This document shows, piece after piece, positions 1-7,626 of a stretch of 64,000 nt of DNA. The notes beneath the pieces are model-generated. The model was given only the letters and a program-made list of their open reading frames with translations. It was not told the DNA's origin and searched no databases. The stretch comes from Alkanindiges hydrocarboniclasticus (GTDB taxonomy: Bacteria; Pseudomonadota; Gammaproteobacteria; Pseudomonadales; Moraxellaceae): NCBI RefSeq assembly GCF_001982605.1, contig NZ_MLCN01000022.1, positions 62,001 through 126,000 on the forward strand, written 5' to 3'. The translations under genes and the position numbers were made by a program. Position 1 is the stretch's first letter; each line of letters begins with the position of its first letter.

Positions 1-1086
1 CCGTTACAATGGCCCGTATTGACGCCTTATCAGGGCACTAGCCGGGTATTGACCAACAATCGTTTTTCCCATCCGGATGGCAAGGCGCGCTTTATTAGCG
101 TTAAATATGAACCACCGCGCAATAAGGCCAGCCGTGATTACCCGCTGGCACTCAATTCCGGGCGTATCCGTGACCAGTGGCATACCATGACGCGCACGGG
201 TCTGGCACCAACGCTGGGCTCACATATTCCAGAACCTTTTATTGACATGCACCCCAACGATGCCCTGCTGTTTGGCATCAAGCAAAATGAACTGGCACGC
301 CTGCACTCGCAATGGGGAACACTGGTGGCACGGGTGCAATGCTCTGGCAATATGCGACGTGGGCAGGTGTTTGTGCCTATTCACTGGACGGCGCAAACAG
401 CCTCGGATGCGCGAGTCGGTGCACTGGTTAATCCGGTAGTTGATCCTGTGTCTGGTGAACCGGAATTCAAGCATACACCAGTCCGCATTGAGCCGTTTTA
501 TGTGCAATGGCAAGGTGTGGCTTATAGCCGTTATGCGCTGAATCTGGAACAGGCCGCATGGTGGACACAGATTCAAACACAGGCCGCATCGCGTTATGAA
601 CTGGCTGGCCGGCAAAAAATCAATATGGTATCCGAACATGGCAAAGCACTACTGCTGAGCCATCCCGCACTGGCTGAGATGCTGGACAACAATCAGGCCG
701 ACTGGCTGGAATATAGCGATCACAGCAGTGGCATTTATCATGCAGCCATTATGGTAGACAGCCAGATTCAGGCCTGCATTTACATTGCACCGCGTGAGCT
801 GTTGCCTAACCGCGAATGGATTGCCAGCCTGTTTGTCAAATCACGCCTCAGCAGCCGTGACCGCATGGCAATTCTGGCCGGTGCACCGTTAGGCAGTGCC
901 AATGATGCCGGGCCGCTGGTTTGCTCCTGCTTTAAAGTGGGCAAAAACACCATTTTAAATGCGATACGGGAAAAGGGCCTAACCACGCCCAAAGAAGTAA
1001 CCGCCTGTGTTAAAGCGGGCGGTAATTGTGGCTCCTGTGTGCCTGAGATTCGCACCCTGATTGCCACCTGTCTGGTAGAATCCTGA
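1..1086 (+). CDS. nasA: Assimilatory nitrate reductase catalytic subunit, C-terminal part (partial)
   Basis: The reading frame is open from the first base, so the gene begins outside the window; the TTG at 19 is only an internal codon. The visible 360 or so residues match the C-terminal third of a cytoplasmic molybdopterin nitrate reductase. First comes the molybdopterin-dinucleotide binding domain (motifs LNSGRIRDQWHTMTRTG and HPNDALLFGI). A BFD-like [2Fe-2S] domain closes the protein, with Cys pairs in LVCSCFKVG and GGNCGSCVPEI. This C-terminal Fe-S domain is typical of NasA proteins that reduce nitrate to nitrite for assimilation rather than respiration. The Moco synthesis genes that follow on the same strand fit, since the enzyme needs bis-MGD. 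Identification is strong; the electron donor cannot be read from this part. Confidence 0.9.
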   Translation, partial: PLQWPVLTPYQGTSRVLTNNRFSHPDGKARFISVKYEPPRNKASRDYPLALNSGRIRDQWHTMTRTGLAPTLGSHIPEPFIDMHPNDALLFGIKQNELARLHSQWGTLVARVQCSGNMRRGQVFVPIHWTAQTASDARVGALVNPVVDPVSGEPEFKHTPVRIEPFYVQWQGVAYSRYALNLEQAAWWTQIQTQAASRYELAGRQKINMVSEHGKALLLSHPALAEMLDNNQADWLEYSDHSSGIYHAAIMVDSQIQACIYIAPRELLPNREWIASLFVKSRLSSRDRMAILAGAPLGSANDAGPLVCSCFKVGKNTILNAIREKGLTTPKEVTACVKAGGNCGSCVPEIRTLIATCLVES

Positions 1087-1161
1087 GTGATAATTTAGCA
1101 ATATATGGTCAATTCATCCATGGCACCTACATGGTAAATCAGTACATTACAGGCAGCAAAA

Positions 1162-1839
1162 GTGACACTACACATTGTTGGTGATGGATTTATTAAACCC
1201 GACTTTAAAGTTAGTATTGTCATACTGGCTGGTGGTCGTGCCACACGGATGAACGGACAGGATAAAGGCTTGGTACTATTAAAGGATCAGCCGCTGGCAA
1301 TGCATCTTTACCGGCAAATTGAGTCCTTAAGTGATGATATTTTAATCAATGCCAACCGTAATCATGCGATCTACCAGCAATTGCTGCCAGCTTGCCAAAT
1401 CATTAGTGACCAATGGCCGGACTTTAAAGGCCCGCTGGCTGGTATACACAGTGCGTTACTGCATGCCAAACATGACTATGTGCTGATCATACCCTGTGAT
1501 TTACTGATATTGCCCAAAGACTGCATTAGCCAGTTGTGGCAAGCCATGCAGAAACAACATAGCAAAGTTGCTTACGCCAGCTTTAACCGGCAGGCACTCT
1601 ATCCCCTTTGCCTGCTCCATTGCAGTTTGCGTGATAGTCTGGAACAGGTACTTGCCAGTGGTCGCCATGCGGTGCGGCACTGGCTGTTTGAGCAACAGGC
1701 AGCAGTGGCCGAATTTGCAGTTGATAACATTTTGCCGCTGAATTTAAACACGCCAGATGATGTGGCACTGGCCGAGCAGTGCTATGCTAGCGAAATATCT
1801 AATTTTTCAAACCATTTTGATTCAGGAGTAAAACAATGA
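1162..1839 (+). CDS. mobA: Molybdenum cofactor guanylyltransferase MobA
   Basis: MobA joins GMP from GTP to molybdopterin to give the guanine dinucleotide cofactor used by enzymes such as the upstream nitrate reductase. The N-terminal nucleotide-binding signature LAGGRATRMNGQDKG (residues 22-36) matches the family LAGGxSxRMGxxDK pattern with small substitutions. A GPLAGIHSAL stretch and a PCD metal-binding motif follow. The protein has 225 residues, usual for the family apart from a short N-terminal extension. The start is GTG, preceded by an AGG-containing site. The stop overlaps the moaA start in an ATGA arrangement, so the two are probably translationally coupled. Confidence 0.9.
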   Translation: MTLHIVGDGFIKPDFKVSIVILAGGRATRMNGQDKGLVLLKDQPLAMHLYRQIESLSDDILINANRNHAIYQQLLPACQIISDQWPDFKGPLAGIHSALLHAKHDYVLIIPCDLLILPKDCISQLWQAMQKQHSKVAYASFNRQALYPLCLLHCSLRDSLEQVLASGRHAVRHWLFEQQAAVAEFAVDNILPLNLNTPDDVALAEQCYASEISNFSNHFDSGVKQ

Positions 1840-2903
1840 CTGCTTTAGTCACCACTGTTCACCCTGAATCCTTAAAAGAACTTTTACCCCATAACTCAGC
1901 GTCATCACTTGTAGACCAGTTTGGTCGGCATAAGCACAAGCTACGTATTTCCCTCACCGATCGTTGCAATTTTCGCTGTAGCTATTGCATGCCGGATCAG
2001 CCCGAATGGCTGGCTAAAAAAGACATCCTAAATTTTGAAGAACTATTAAAATTTGCCACTGTGATGGTGAGTATGGGTATTCGTCATATTCGTTTGACTG
2101 GCGGCGAACCCTTGATGCGTCAGGGCGTTGTCCATTTCATCCAGAGCCTGAGTGCTTTGAAAAAAAGCGGCCTGCAACGCATTTCTATGACAACCAATGC
2201 CTATTATCTCAAAAAATATGCACATGACCTTAAGCTGGCTGGACTTGATGACCTCAATATCAGTATGGACAGTATCAATCCGGCGACTTTCCTAAAAATG
2301 ACTCAGCGGCCACTTAAACCGGTGCTGGATGGCATTCAAGCCGCTGTTGACGCAAGCATTCCGGTTAAGCTCAACTGCGTGATTGTGGCAGGCCAAAACG
2401 AGCATGAAATTGTAGAGCTTACGCAATGGGCGTATCAAAAAAACCTTCCCCTGCGCTTTATTGAATATATGCCACTGGATGCACCCACTCACTGGCAGGC
2501 TAGCAAGGTCATTACTGAAGACCAGATTATTGCCACACTTGCCTCGCATTTTCATATTGAAAAGCAGCATCGCCTCAATGATCCGGCCACAATTTATCAG
2601 CTTAGTCCTGTTTCCGATCATCCATTAAATTCTGTAAATCGCCCATTTGAACTGGGCATTATTTCTACCATCAGCAAGCCGTTTTGCCAGACCTGCGACC
2701 GCTTACGTATTACCGCTACTGGTGAGCTATTTACCTGCCTGTTTGCCAATAGCGGCACAGTCATTCGGCCACTGCTGCAACAGGATAATACGCCCCTACT
2801 GCAACAGATGATCCTACAAGCGGTGTGGCATAAAAAAGCCGGGTTTATCGCGCAACAGCAGGCACCTGTACGAAAAATCAGCATGCACGCGATGGGTGGT
2901 TAG
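1836..2903 (+). CDS. moaA: GTP 3',8-cyclase MoaA (radical SAM)
   Basis: MoaA performs the first step of Moco synthesis, rearranging GTP to 3',8-cyclo-GTP with two [4Fe-4S] clusters. The N-terminal radical-SAM motif is Cys44-x3-Cys48-x2-Cys51 (RCNFRCSYCMPD). The SAM-binding LTGGEP follows, and the second cluster site CQTCDRLR...FTC lies near residues 280-300. The protein ends in the Gly-Gly tail (MHAMGG) needed for activity in this family. An AGGAG ribosome site precedes the ATG, which overlaps mobA by four bases. Its product is the substrate of the MoaC half of the MoaCB fusion encoded downstream. Confidence 0.96.
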   Translation: MTALVTTVHPESLKELLPHNSASSLVDQFGRHKHKLRISLTDRCNFRCSYCMPDQPEWLAKKDILNFEELLKFATVMVSMGIRHIRLTGGEPLMRQGVVHFIQSLSALKKSGLQRISMTTNAYYLKKYAHDLKLAGLDDLNISMDSINPATFLKMTQRPLKPVLDGIQAAVDASIPVKLNCVIVAGQNEHEIVELTQWAYQKNLPLRFIEYMPLDAPTHWQASKVITEDQIIATLASHFHIEKQHRLNDPATIYQLSPVSDHPLNSVNRPFELGIISTISKPFCQTCDRLRITATGELFTCLFANSGTVIRPLLQQDNTPLLQQMILQAVWHKKAGFIAQQQAPVRKISMHAMGG

Positions 2904-3171
2904 CTTTGTGATTAATTCAAAAGATCATCCAGTTGAATGGGCTTTATTGATCTACAAACTGGAAGATGCCAAAGAGCATTTAAAAAACTTAATTAAGCAA
3001 CTTACTGCTAAAACCGGTATGGATGAGATAGCGTTTAAAACTCAGCTTTTTCATGTTTATGAACACTTAAATCGTGCATGGCATAGCAGAAATACCATTG
3101 GTGGAATTTCTAGCACTCAATGGCATGCTAATAGTCAACTTCCAGTCAGCCTTAAATTTTTTGAAGATTAA
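2896..3171 (+). CDS. Small unknown protein between moaA and moaD
   Basis: I do not recognise this 91-residue protein. It starts with GTG at 2896, overlapping the end of moaA by eight bases; a second GTG at 2908, just after the moaA stop, is an equally good start. It looks like a soluble, mostly helical protein with mixed charge (EDAKEHLKNLIKQLTAKTG) and one His-rich stretch (FHVYEHLNRAWHSRN). No signal peptide or membrane segment is visible. Tight packing between moaA and moaD (18 bases to the latter) argues that it is translated and tied to Moco synthesis or use, but that is inference from position only. Confidence 0.6.
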   Translation: MVSFVINSKDHPVEWALLIYKLEDAKEHLKNLIKQLTAKTGMDEIAFKTQLFHVYEHLNRAWHSRNTIGGISSTQWHANSQLPVSLKFFED

Positions 3172-3189
3172 AAAGCAGGTAAATACTTT

Positions 3190-3438
3190 ATGTCCCAAAT
3201 TATTTTTGAATTTTATGGTCGTCTTGGCAAACTGGCCAATGAATCAGAACTAAGCCTGCCCATTGAAACGCCCATTGTACTGGAGCAGGCGCTTCAGCAA
3301 CTGGCTGAGCTTAAGCCGGACTTAAGCGAAAACCTTGAGCGTTGTGCCTGTGCCATTGGTGATGAACTGGTATCCCGCTCCATGTTAGTTGAAGCCAATA
3401 CTCGGGTGGCATTATTACCCCCTGTTGCTGGAGGTTAA
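3190..3438 (+). CDS. moaD: Molybdopterin synthase sulfur carrier subunit MoaD
   Basis: MoaD is a ubiquitin-fold protein whose C-terminal glycine is made into a thiocarboxylate and supplies sulfur to molybdopterin synthase. The 82-residue protein ends in LLPPVAGG, the diagnostic PPVAGG tail, and begins with the beta-grasp strand IIFEFYGRLGKLA. Length is normal. It sits three bases before moaE, its partner subunit, so the two are almost certainly made together. No MoeB-type adenylating enzyme is encoded in the window, so the activator must lie elsewhere. Confidence 0.93.
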   Translation: MSQIIFEFYGRLGKLANESELSLPIETPIVLEQALQQLAELKPDLSENLERCACAIGDELVSRSMLVEANTRVALLPPVAGG

Positions 3439-3441
3439 AGC

Positions 3442-4059
3442 ATGAATAACCTCGCACATACGCCAACAGTAAATGAAAGACTTGAACGCATTCAGGATCA
3501 TGATATTGACCTGAACAATCTGCTGGCAATGCAATATTTTCCTGAATGTGGTGGGTTAGCCCTGTTTGCCGGAACGGTACGCAACCATCAACATGGTAAA
3601 GATGTACAAAGCCTCAAATACACGGCTTACAAACCACTGGCCGAAAAAATGATCCGCCAGATCGAGCAGGAAATTGAACAAAAACATGGTGTGTCCTATG
3701 TACGCGTGGTGCATCGCATCGGACATTTAAATATTGGCGAAGTAGCTATTTATGCCGTGGCCCGTAGCGACCATCGCCGTGAAGCGTTTGCAGCCTGCGA
3801 AGAAGCGGTTGAGCGCGTTAAGCATGAAGTGCCAGTATGGAAAGAAGAATTTTATACCGATGGCAGCAGTGTGTTTGTTGAGGGCTGCTGCATTCGCACT
3901 GACTTTGCTGCGGTCTCCGGGAAACAGTCTGGGCAGCAGGCTATACAGGCTAATACTCAACAAGCGATTCAGCAAACATCTGAGCAACCGCCAGCTCAGT
4001 TGCATAGCCACTCGTCAGAGTGTCAGCACGAGCACCACCATCAGGGCCACTCACATTAA
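3442..4059 (+). CDS. moaE: Molybdopterin synthase catalytic subunit MoaE with Gln/His-rich tail
   Basis: MoaE transfers two sulfurs from MoaD thiocarboxylate to cyclic pyranopterin monophosphate. The core (about residues 10-153) carries the family motifs LFAGTVRNH and HRIGHLNIGE, and the active-site lysine region VKHEVPVWKEEFYTDG (Lys127, Lys134). MoaE is usually near 150 residues; this one has 205. The extra piece, about residues 155-205, is a Gln-rich low-complexity linker ending in a His-rich segment (SECQHEHHHQGHSH). The tail is not needed for the fold and may bind metal ions; that role is a guess. moaD lies directly upstream. Confidence 0.93.
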   Translation: MNNLAHTPTVNERLERIQDHDIDLNNLLAMQYFPECGGLALFAGTVRNHQHGKDVQSLKYTAYKPLAEKMIRQIEQEIEQKHGVSYVRVVHRIGHLNIGEVAIYAVARSDHRREAFAACEEAVERVKHEVPVWKEEFYTDGSSVFVEGCCIRTDFAAVSGKQSGQQAIQANTQQAIQQTSEQPPAQLHSHSSECQHEHHHQGHSH

Positions 4060-4164
4060 TAACGATAAACGCCTTAACTCAAACCAGCAGTAACCATAAC
4101 CTAAATGCAGCTTCAGGCACGTTATGATAAAACCGGTTCTATTCAACAGTGAGGCTTAACAGGT

Positions 4165-4764
4165 ATGACCGCGCATACTTCTGCTGATAACACGCTAAGT
4201 TCACAGACCAAAGTTTATATCATTCACGGTTATGGTGCCGGGCCGCAATCACACTGGTTTCCATGGCTGAAACAGCAAATGGAATCACGAGGGATGAGCG
4301 TTTTTGTGCCTGCCTTGCCTGATCCTGAACACCCTATTAAAGAACAGTGGGATGAATGCTTAAAGCAGACTATTGGTGTGCCGGATGAATACAGCTACTT
4401 TGTAGCGCACAGTTTAGGCTGTATTGCCCTACTGGATTATTTTCGCCAGCTTGAGCCGCGTCCGGCAATTGGCGGTATGATTCTGGTGTCGGGTTTTTCT
4501 ACGCCTATCTCAGGGTACTCCCTGATTAATCCGTTTGTAGGCAATGCGTTCCATCCAGAGCATTTCATTGCCATGACAAGCCAGCGCGTGGTTATTGCAG
4601 CCAAGGATGATCCCATTGTCCCCTTCGGGCAAACTGAACAACTGGCCCATGATCTTGAAGCCCGCTTTATTGCGGTTGAGCATGGGGGGCATTTCCTCGA
4701 TACTGAAGGGTTTACCCAGTTACCCTTAGTGCATGAACACCTTATTGCCATGATGAATCATTAA
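4165..4764 (+). CDS. RBBP9/YdeN-family alpha/beta hydrolase
   Basis: A 199-residue single-domain serine hydrolase of the RBBP9/YdeN type. Visible elements are the oxyanion-hole start YIIHGYGAGPQSHW, a nucleophile elbow FVAHSLGC in which Ser replaces the centre of GxSxG, the acid region AAKDDPIVP and the catalytic-His region EHGGHF near the C terminus. There is no signal peptide, so it should be cytoplasmic. The natural substrate of bacterial members is not established. It lies between moaE and moaCB on the same strand, with gaps of about 105 and 120 bases, so it may have its own promoter. No reaction in Moco synthesis is known to need it. Confidence 0.8.
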   Translation: MTAHTSADNTLSSQTKVYIIHGYGAGPQSHWFPWLKQQMESRGMSVFVPALPDPEHPIKEQWDECLKQTIGVPDEYSYFVAHSLGCIALLDYFRQLEPRPAIGGMILVSGFSTPISGYSLINPFVGNAFHPEHFIAMTSQRVVIAAKDDPIVPFGQTEQLAHDLEARFIAVEHGGHFLDTEGFTQLPLVHEHLIAMMNH

Positions 4765-4885
4765 CATACCTTATGCTGGGTATATGCAGGGCTTAAGGAT
4801 AGTATTTTGCTAATACATTCAACATGTTTACTTAATTCGTCATTGAACTGACTATTTTAATTTTTGCAAAACCTGAGAACCCACA

Positions 4886-5809
4886 ATGAAAAACGTTGGC
4901 ATGAAACCCGACAGTTACCGCAAAGCCACCGCTACTGCCGAGCTTTTAGCCCCTGCCCATTGCATTGACCTGCTGCGTACCGGTCAAACCGAAAAAGGTG
5001 ATGCCCTCAAAACGGCCCGCATTGCTGGCATTCTGGCCGCCAAGCGTACCGATGAGCTCATTCCGTTGTGCCATCCATTGCCTATTTATCGTGCCGATGT
5101 GGACTTTGAACTGCTCGAAGACCGGGTAATTGCCAGTGCCGAGGTAGAAACCATAGGCCCAACCGGGGTAGAAATGGAAGCACTAACTGCGGCCAGTCTT
5201 GCAGTACTTACCATTTATGACATGCTTAAACCACACTGCGAACCGCATGAGCTGATTATTCGTGAATGCAAGCTGCAAGAGAAAAAAGGGGGCAAGTCGC
5301 ATTATAGGCGTGAGTTACGTCAGGCCGTTTCAGCCGCAGTCATTGTCCTGTCCGATACAGTTGCCGCAGGCCGCAAACCGGATACCGCTGGTAAAGCCGT
5401 CGTAAACACACTGGAACAGGCCGGTTTTAGCCCGATTCATTATCAGGTTTTGCCCGATGAATCTGATCAGCTACACGATCTAGTTGTTAAGCTGGTGGCG
5501 GAGTATGCGTGTGTCATTACTGTCGGTGGCACAGGCATTGGCAAACGTGACATTACTGTAGATACCCTTAAGCCACTCATTGAGCGTGAACTGCCAGGCC
5601 TGATGGAAGCAGCACGCGCTTTTGGTCAGCAGCGTACGCCCTATGCTGCGATGTCGCGTGGAGTTGCCGGATTTATAGACCGTTCACTTTTAATTACCTT
5701 GCCGGGCAGTCGTGGCGGTGCAACCGAATCCATGGCCGCAATTTTGCCCGCACTGGTGCATATATTTGATGTCTGCCGCGACTTGCCACATCCCGGGGGC
5801 TATGAATGA
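4886..5809 (+). CDS. moaCB: Bifunctional MoaC-MoaB fusion
   Basis: The first half (about residues 1-150) is MoaC, cyclic pyranopterin monophosphate synthase, with the LIPLCHPLPI motif and the GPTGVEMEALTAAS segment. The second half (about 153-307) is MoaB/MogA-like, with VGGTGIGKRDIT and a final LPGSRGGATESM, the fold that adenylylates molybdopterin before metal insertion. The N-terminal sequence MKPDSYRKATATAEL differs from classical MoaC but is usual in fused forms. The fused enzyme would join an early and a late step in one chain. The gene ends in an ATGA overlap with moeA. Fusions of this kind are familiar in Acinetobacter relatives. Confidence 0.93.
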   Translation: MKNVGMKPDSYRKATATAELLAPAHCIDLLRTGQTEKGDALKTARIAGILAAKRTDELIPLCHPLPIYRADVDFELLEDRVIASAEVETIGPTGVEMEALTAASLAVLTIYDMLKPHCEPHELIIRECKLQEKKGGKSHYRRELRQAVSAAVIVLSDTVAAGRKPDTAGKAVVNTLEQAGFSPIHYQVLPDESDQLHDLVVKLVAEYACVITVGGTGIGKRDITVDTLKPLIERELPGLMEAARAFGQQRTPYAAMSRGVAGFIDRSLLITLPGSRGGATESMAAILPALVHIFDVCRDLPHPGGYE

Positions 5810-7143
5810 GTGACTCCCATCCATTAGACACTTTAGTGCCCGCCACCGTTTCCAGCCCTGCCTGCAACCATGAGGGCCTGATTAGCCTCGATGAAGCACT
5901 CGCCAGCTACAGTACCGTAGTGCCACTGCCCGTGATTAGCCTGCCACTCATTAAGGCACATCAGCATATACTGGCTGAAGATGTATTATCTCCTGTAGAA
6001 CTACCCCTGTTCACGCAAAGTGCCGTTGATGGCTATGCCATTCAATCTACCGATAGCCAGCTAGCCGATGCAACCTTAAGGCTTGCTGGAGAAATTCGGG
6101 CTGGTATTGAACAGCAACTGGTCCTTGAGCCGGGTCAGGCTATCCGGATATTTACTGGTGGCAAAATTCCAGCCGGTGCTGATGCTGTTGCCCGTCAGGA
6201 AATTGTCAGACGCGGGCAGGATACAGTTCAACTTATGCAGCGTGTGAGTGCCGGCACTGATATTCGCTATCAGGGTGAAGAACTTGCCAAGGGCACTAAA
6301 CTGGCAAATCAGGGACAGTATCTCAACAGTGGCGTGATTGCTGCATTAAGTATGGCAGGCATGCAACAGGTTAAAGTCCACCGCCAGTCTAAAATTGCCG
6401 TACTCATTACCGGCGATGAAGTCAAAAACAGTAAAACGGGTTCACAATTCAGTGGTTCACCAGATATAAATGAAACTGCGTTCCCTAATGGACAACTGGA
6501 TCATGACGCTCAGGTATTTGATGCCAATGGCCCATTAATCGCAAGCTGGCTAAAACAACAGGGTTATCATTCATTTGAGCTAAAATATGTCAGTGATGAC
6601 CAAAGTGAATTACAGCAAGCCCTGCATCAGGCCCTGAACCATTTTGATCTGGTGGTTACCACAGGTGGCGTTTCGGTAGGCGATTATGACCTGATCCGTC
6701 CGGTTTCCATGCAACTGGGTGCGCACCAAATCTTCTGGCAAGTGGCACAAAAGCCCGGCAAGCCGCTTTATTTTGCCAGCTTTCAAAACCTGCAATCAGG
6801 GCATCAAAGCTACTTACTTGGTTTGCCCGGTAATCCGGCAGCAGTAGTCATTGGCCTGCAACTGCATCTGCAAACCCTGCTTTTTTATTTGCAAGGCAAA
6901 GACAAACCGCAACCACAATGGCACACCGGGTTATTTAATGGCCATTTAAAGCCGGATAGCCGTGAGCGCTTGTTGCGTATGCAAATGAATATAGACAATC
7001 TGGGGCAGGTGGTTTTATCACCATTGCCTAAACAACAGTCACATATGCTTAGTAATCTGGCAAATGCCAATGTACTGGTGCGTATTCCAGCCAATCAGCA
7101 CTTTGAGAAGCAGACCTTTTTAAGCTTTATAGCCATAAACTAA
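5806..7143 (+). CDS. moeA: Molybdopterin molybdenumtransferase MoeA
   Basis: MoeA inserts molybdate into adenylylated molybdopterin. The 445-residue protein shows the MoeA signatures in order: FTQSAVDGYA, FTGGKIPAGADAV, LITGDEV, TTGGVSVGDYD, PGKPLYFA and GLPGNPAAV. An insert of about 30 polar residues follows the GDEV motif (KNSKTGSQFSGSPDINE...), which makes the protein somewhat longer than usual. The ATG overlaps the moaCB stop by four bases. It is the last gene of the Moco cluster; a hairpin-forming AT-rich region follows. Confidence 0.94.
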   Translation: MSDSHPLDTLVPATVSSPACNHEGLISLDEALASYSTVVPLPVISLPLIKAHQHILAEDVLSPVELPLFTQSAVDGYAIQSTDSQLADATLRLAGEIRAGIEQQLVLEPGQAIRIFTGGKIPAGADAVARQEIVRRGQDTVQLMQRVSAGTDIRYQGEELAKGTKLANQGQYLNSGVIAALSMAGMQQVKVHRQSKIAVLITGDEVKNSKTGSQFSGSPDINETAFPNGQLDHDAQVFDANGPLIASWLKQQGYHSFELKYVSDDQSELQQALHQALNHFDLVVTTGGVSVGDYDLIRPVSMQLGAHQIFWQVAQKPGKPLYFASFQNLQSGHQSYLLGLPGNPAAVVIGLQLHLQTLLFYLQGKDKPQPQWHTGLFNGHLKPDSRERLLRMQMNIDNLGQVVLSPLPKQQSHMLSNLANANVLVRIPANQHFEKQTFLSFIAIN

Positions 7144-7153
7144 ATATTGAAAT

Positions 7154-7193
7154 ATTATGCAATCCTTTTGTCATTACAATAGCATTGCATAAT
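7154..7193. repeat. Inverted repeat after moeA, possible terminator stem
   Basis: ATTATGCAAT (7154-7163) and ATTGCATAAT (7184-7193) are perfect 10-base complements around a 20-base loop. Flanking TTGAAAT (7147-7153) and ATTTCAA (7202-7208) extend the pairing imperfectly. It lies 10 bases after the moeA stop and may mark the end of the Moco transcript. The right arm also contains a smaller palindrome (TTGCAT-A-ATGCAA). Confidence 0.5.
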
Positions 7194-7462
7194 GCAAATT
7201 TATTTCAATTAAATATTTTAATTCATTGTCTTTAAATTTTTCTAAAATAAATTTTTAAAATAGTTTAAAACTTAAATCAAACTTAAATTTCCATAAAACT
7301 GCCGGGTTTAAATTAAAAAATAAGGGCTTAGCGGACATGTTCTTTTCAATTCCCTATAATTTATAGGGATTTACAACATCGTACTAAATTACAGGTACTT
7401 AAAATTCATCATTAAGCATGCAAGGTCATTAATTGTTATAGCTTCGTGTCATTAGTTAGGGC

Positions 7463-7468
7463 TATAAT
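7463..7468 (+). promoter_or_regulatory. Candidate -10 box upstream of cyoA
   Basis: TATAAT is a consensus -10 hexamer about 160 bases before cyoA. The -35 at 17-base spacing would be AGCTTC, which is poor; TTGTTA lies 24 bases away, which is too far. It is offered only as the best single hexamer in this gap. Confidence 0.25.
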
Positions 7469-7626
7469 GCGCCGCAAAGTAGCAGTGCTGTGCCTTTTGG
7501 TGCAACGCATGTCAGTTTGATTTTTACCTGTTTTTTGACCTGTACAATGGCAAGCTGGATTCACGCAAGCACTCTAATAGCAAACCCATTTTTCGCTGTA
7601 ATGGGACTCTTAACCGAGGTTGTAAA

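Larger units (their letters stand above)
7144..7626. other. 483-base AT-rich intergenic region between moeA and cyoA
   Basis: No credible gene. The left end holds an inverted repeat just after moeA (annotated separately). The middle is strongly AT-rich. The right part should contain the cyo promoter: a TATAAT hexamer lies at 7463-7468 and a TTGACC at 7535-7540, but neither has a convincing partner at the usual spacing. Confidence 0.6.

Noticed and set aside
220-639. 139-codon minus-strand frame inside nasA
   Set aside because: Lies fully within the nitrate reductase coding frame; no ribosome site and no recognisable protein.
3752-4093. 113-codon frame overlapping the end of moaE
   Set aside because: Out-of-frame shadow of moaE; the moaE frame has clear family motifs.
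7535-7563. TTGACC with a GATTCA -10 as the cyo promoter
   Set aside because: The -10 matches the consensus too poorly to report as a promoter.
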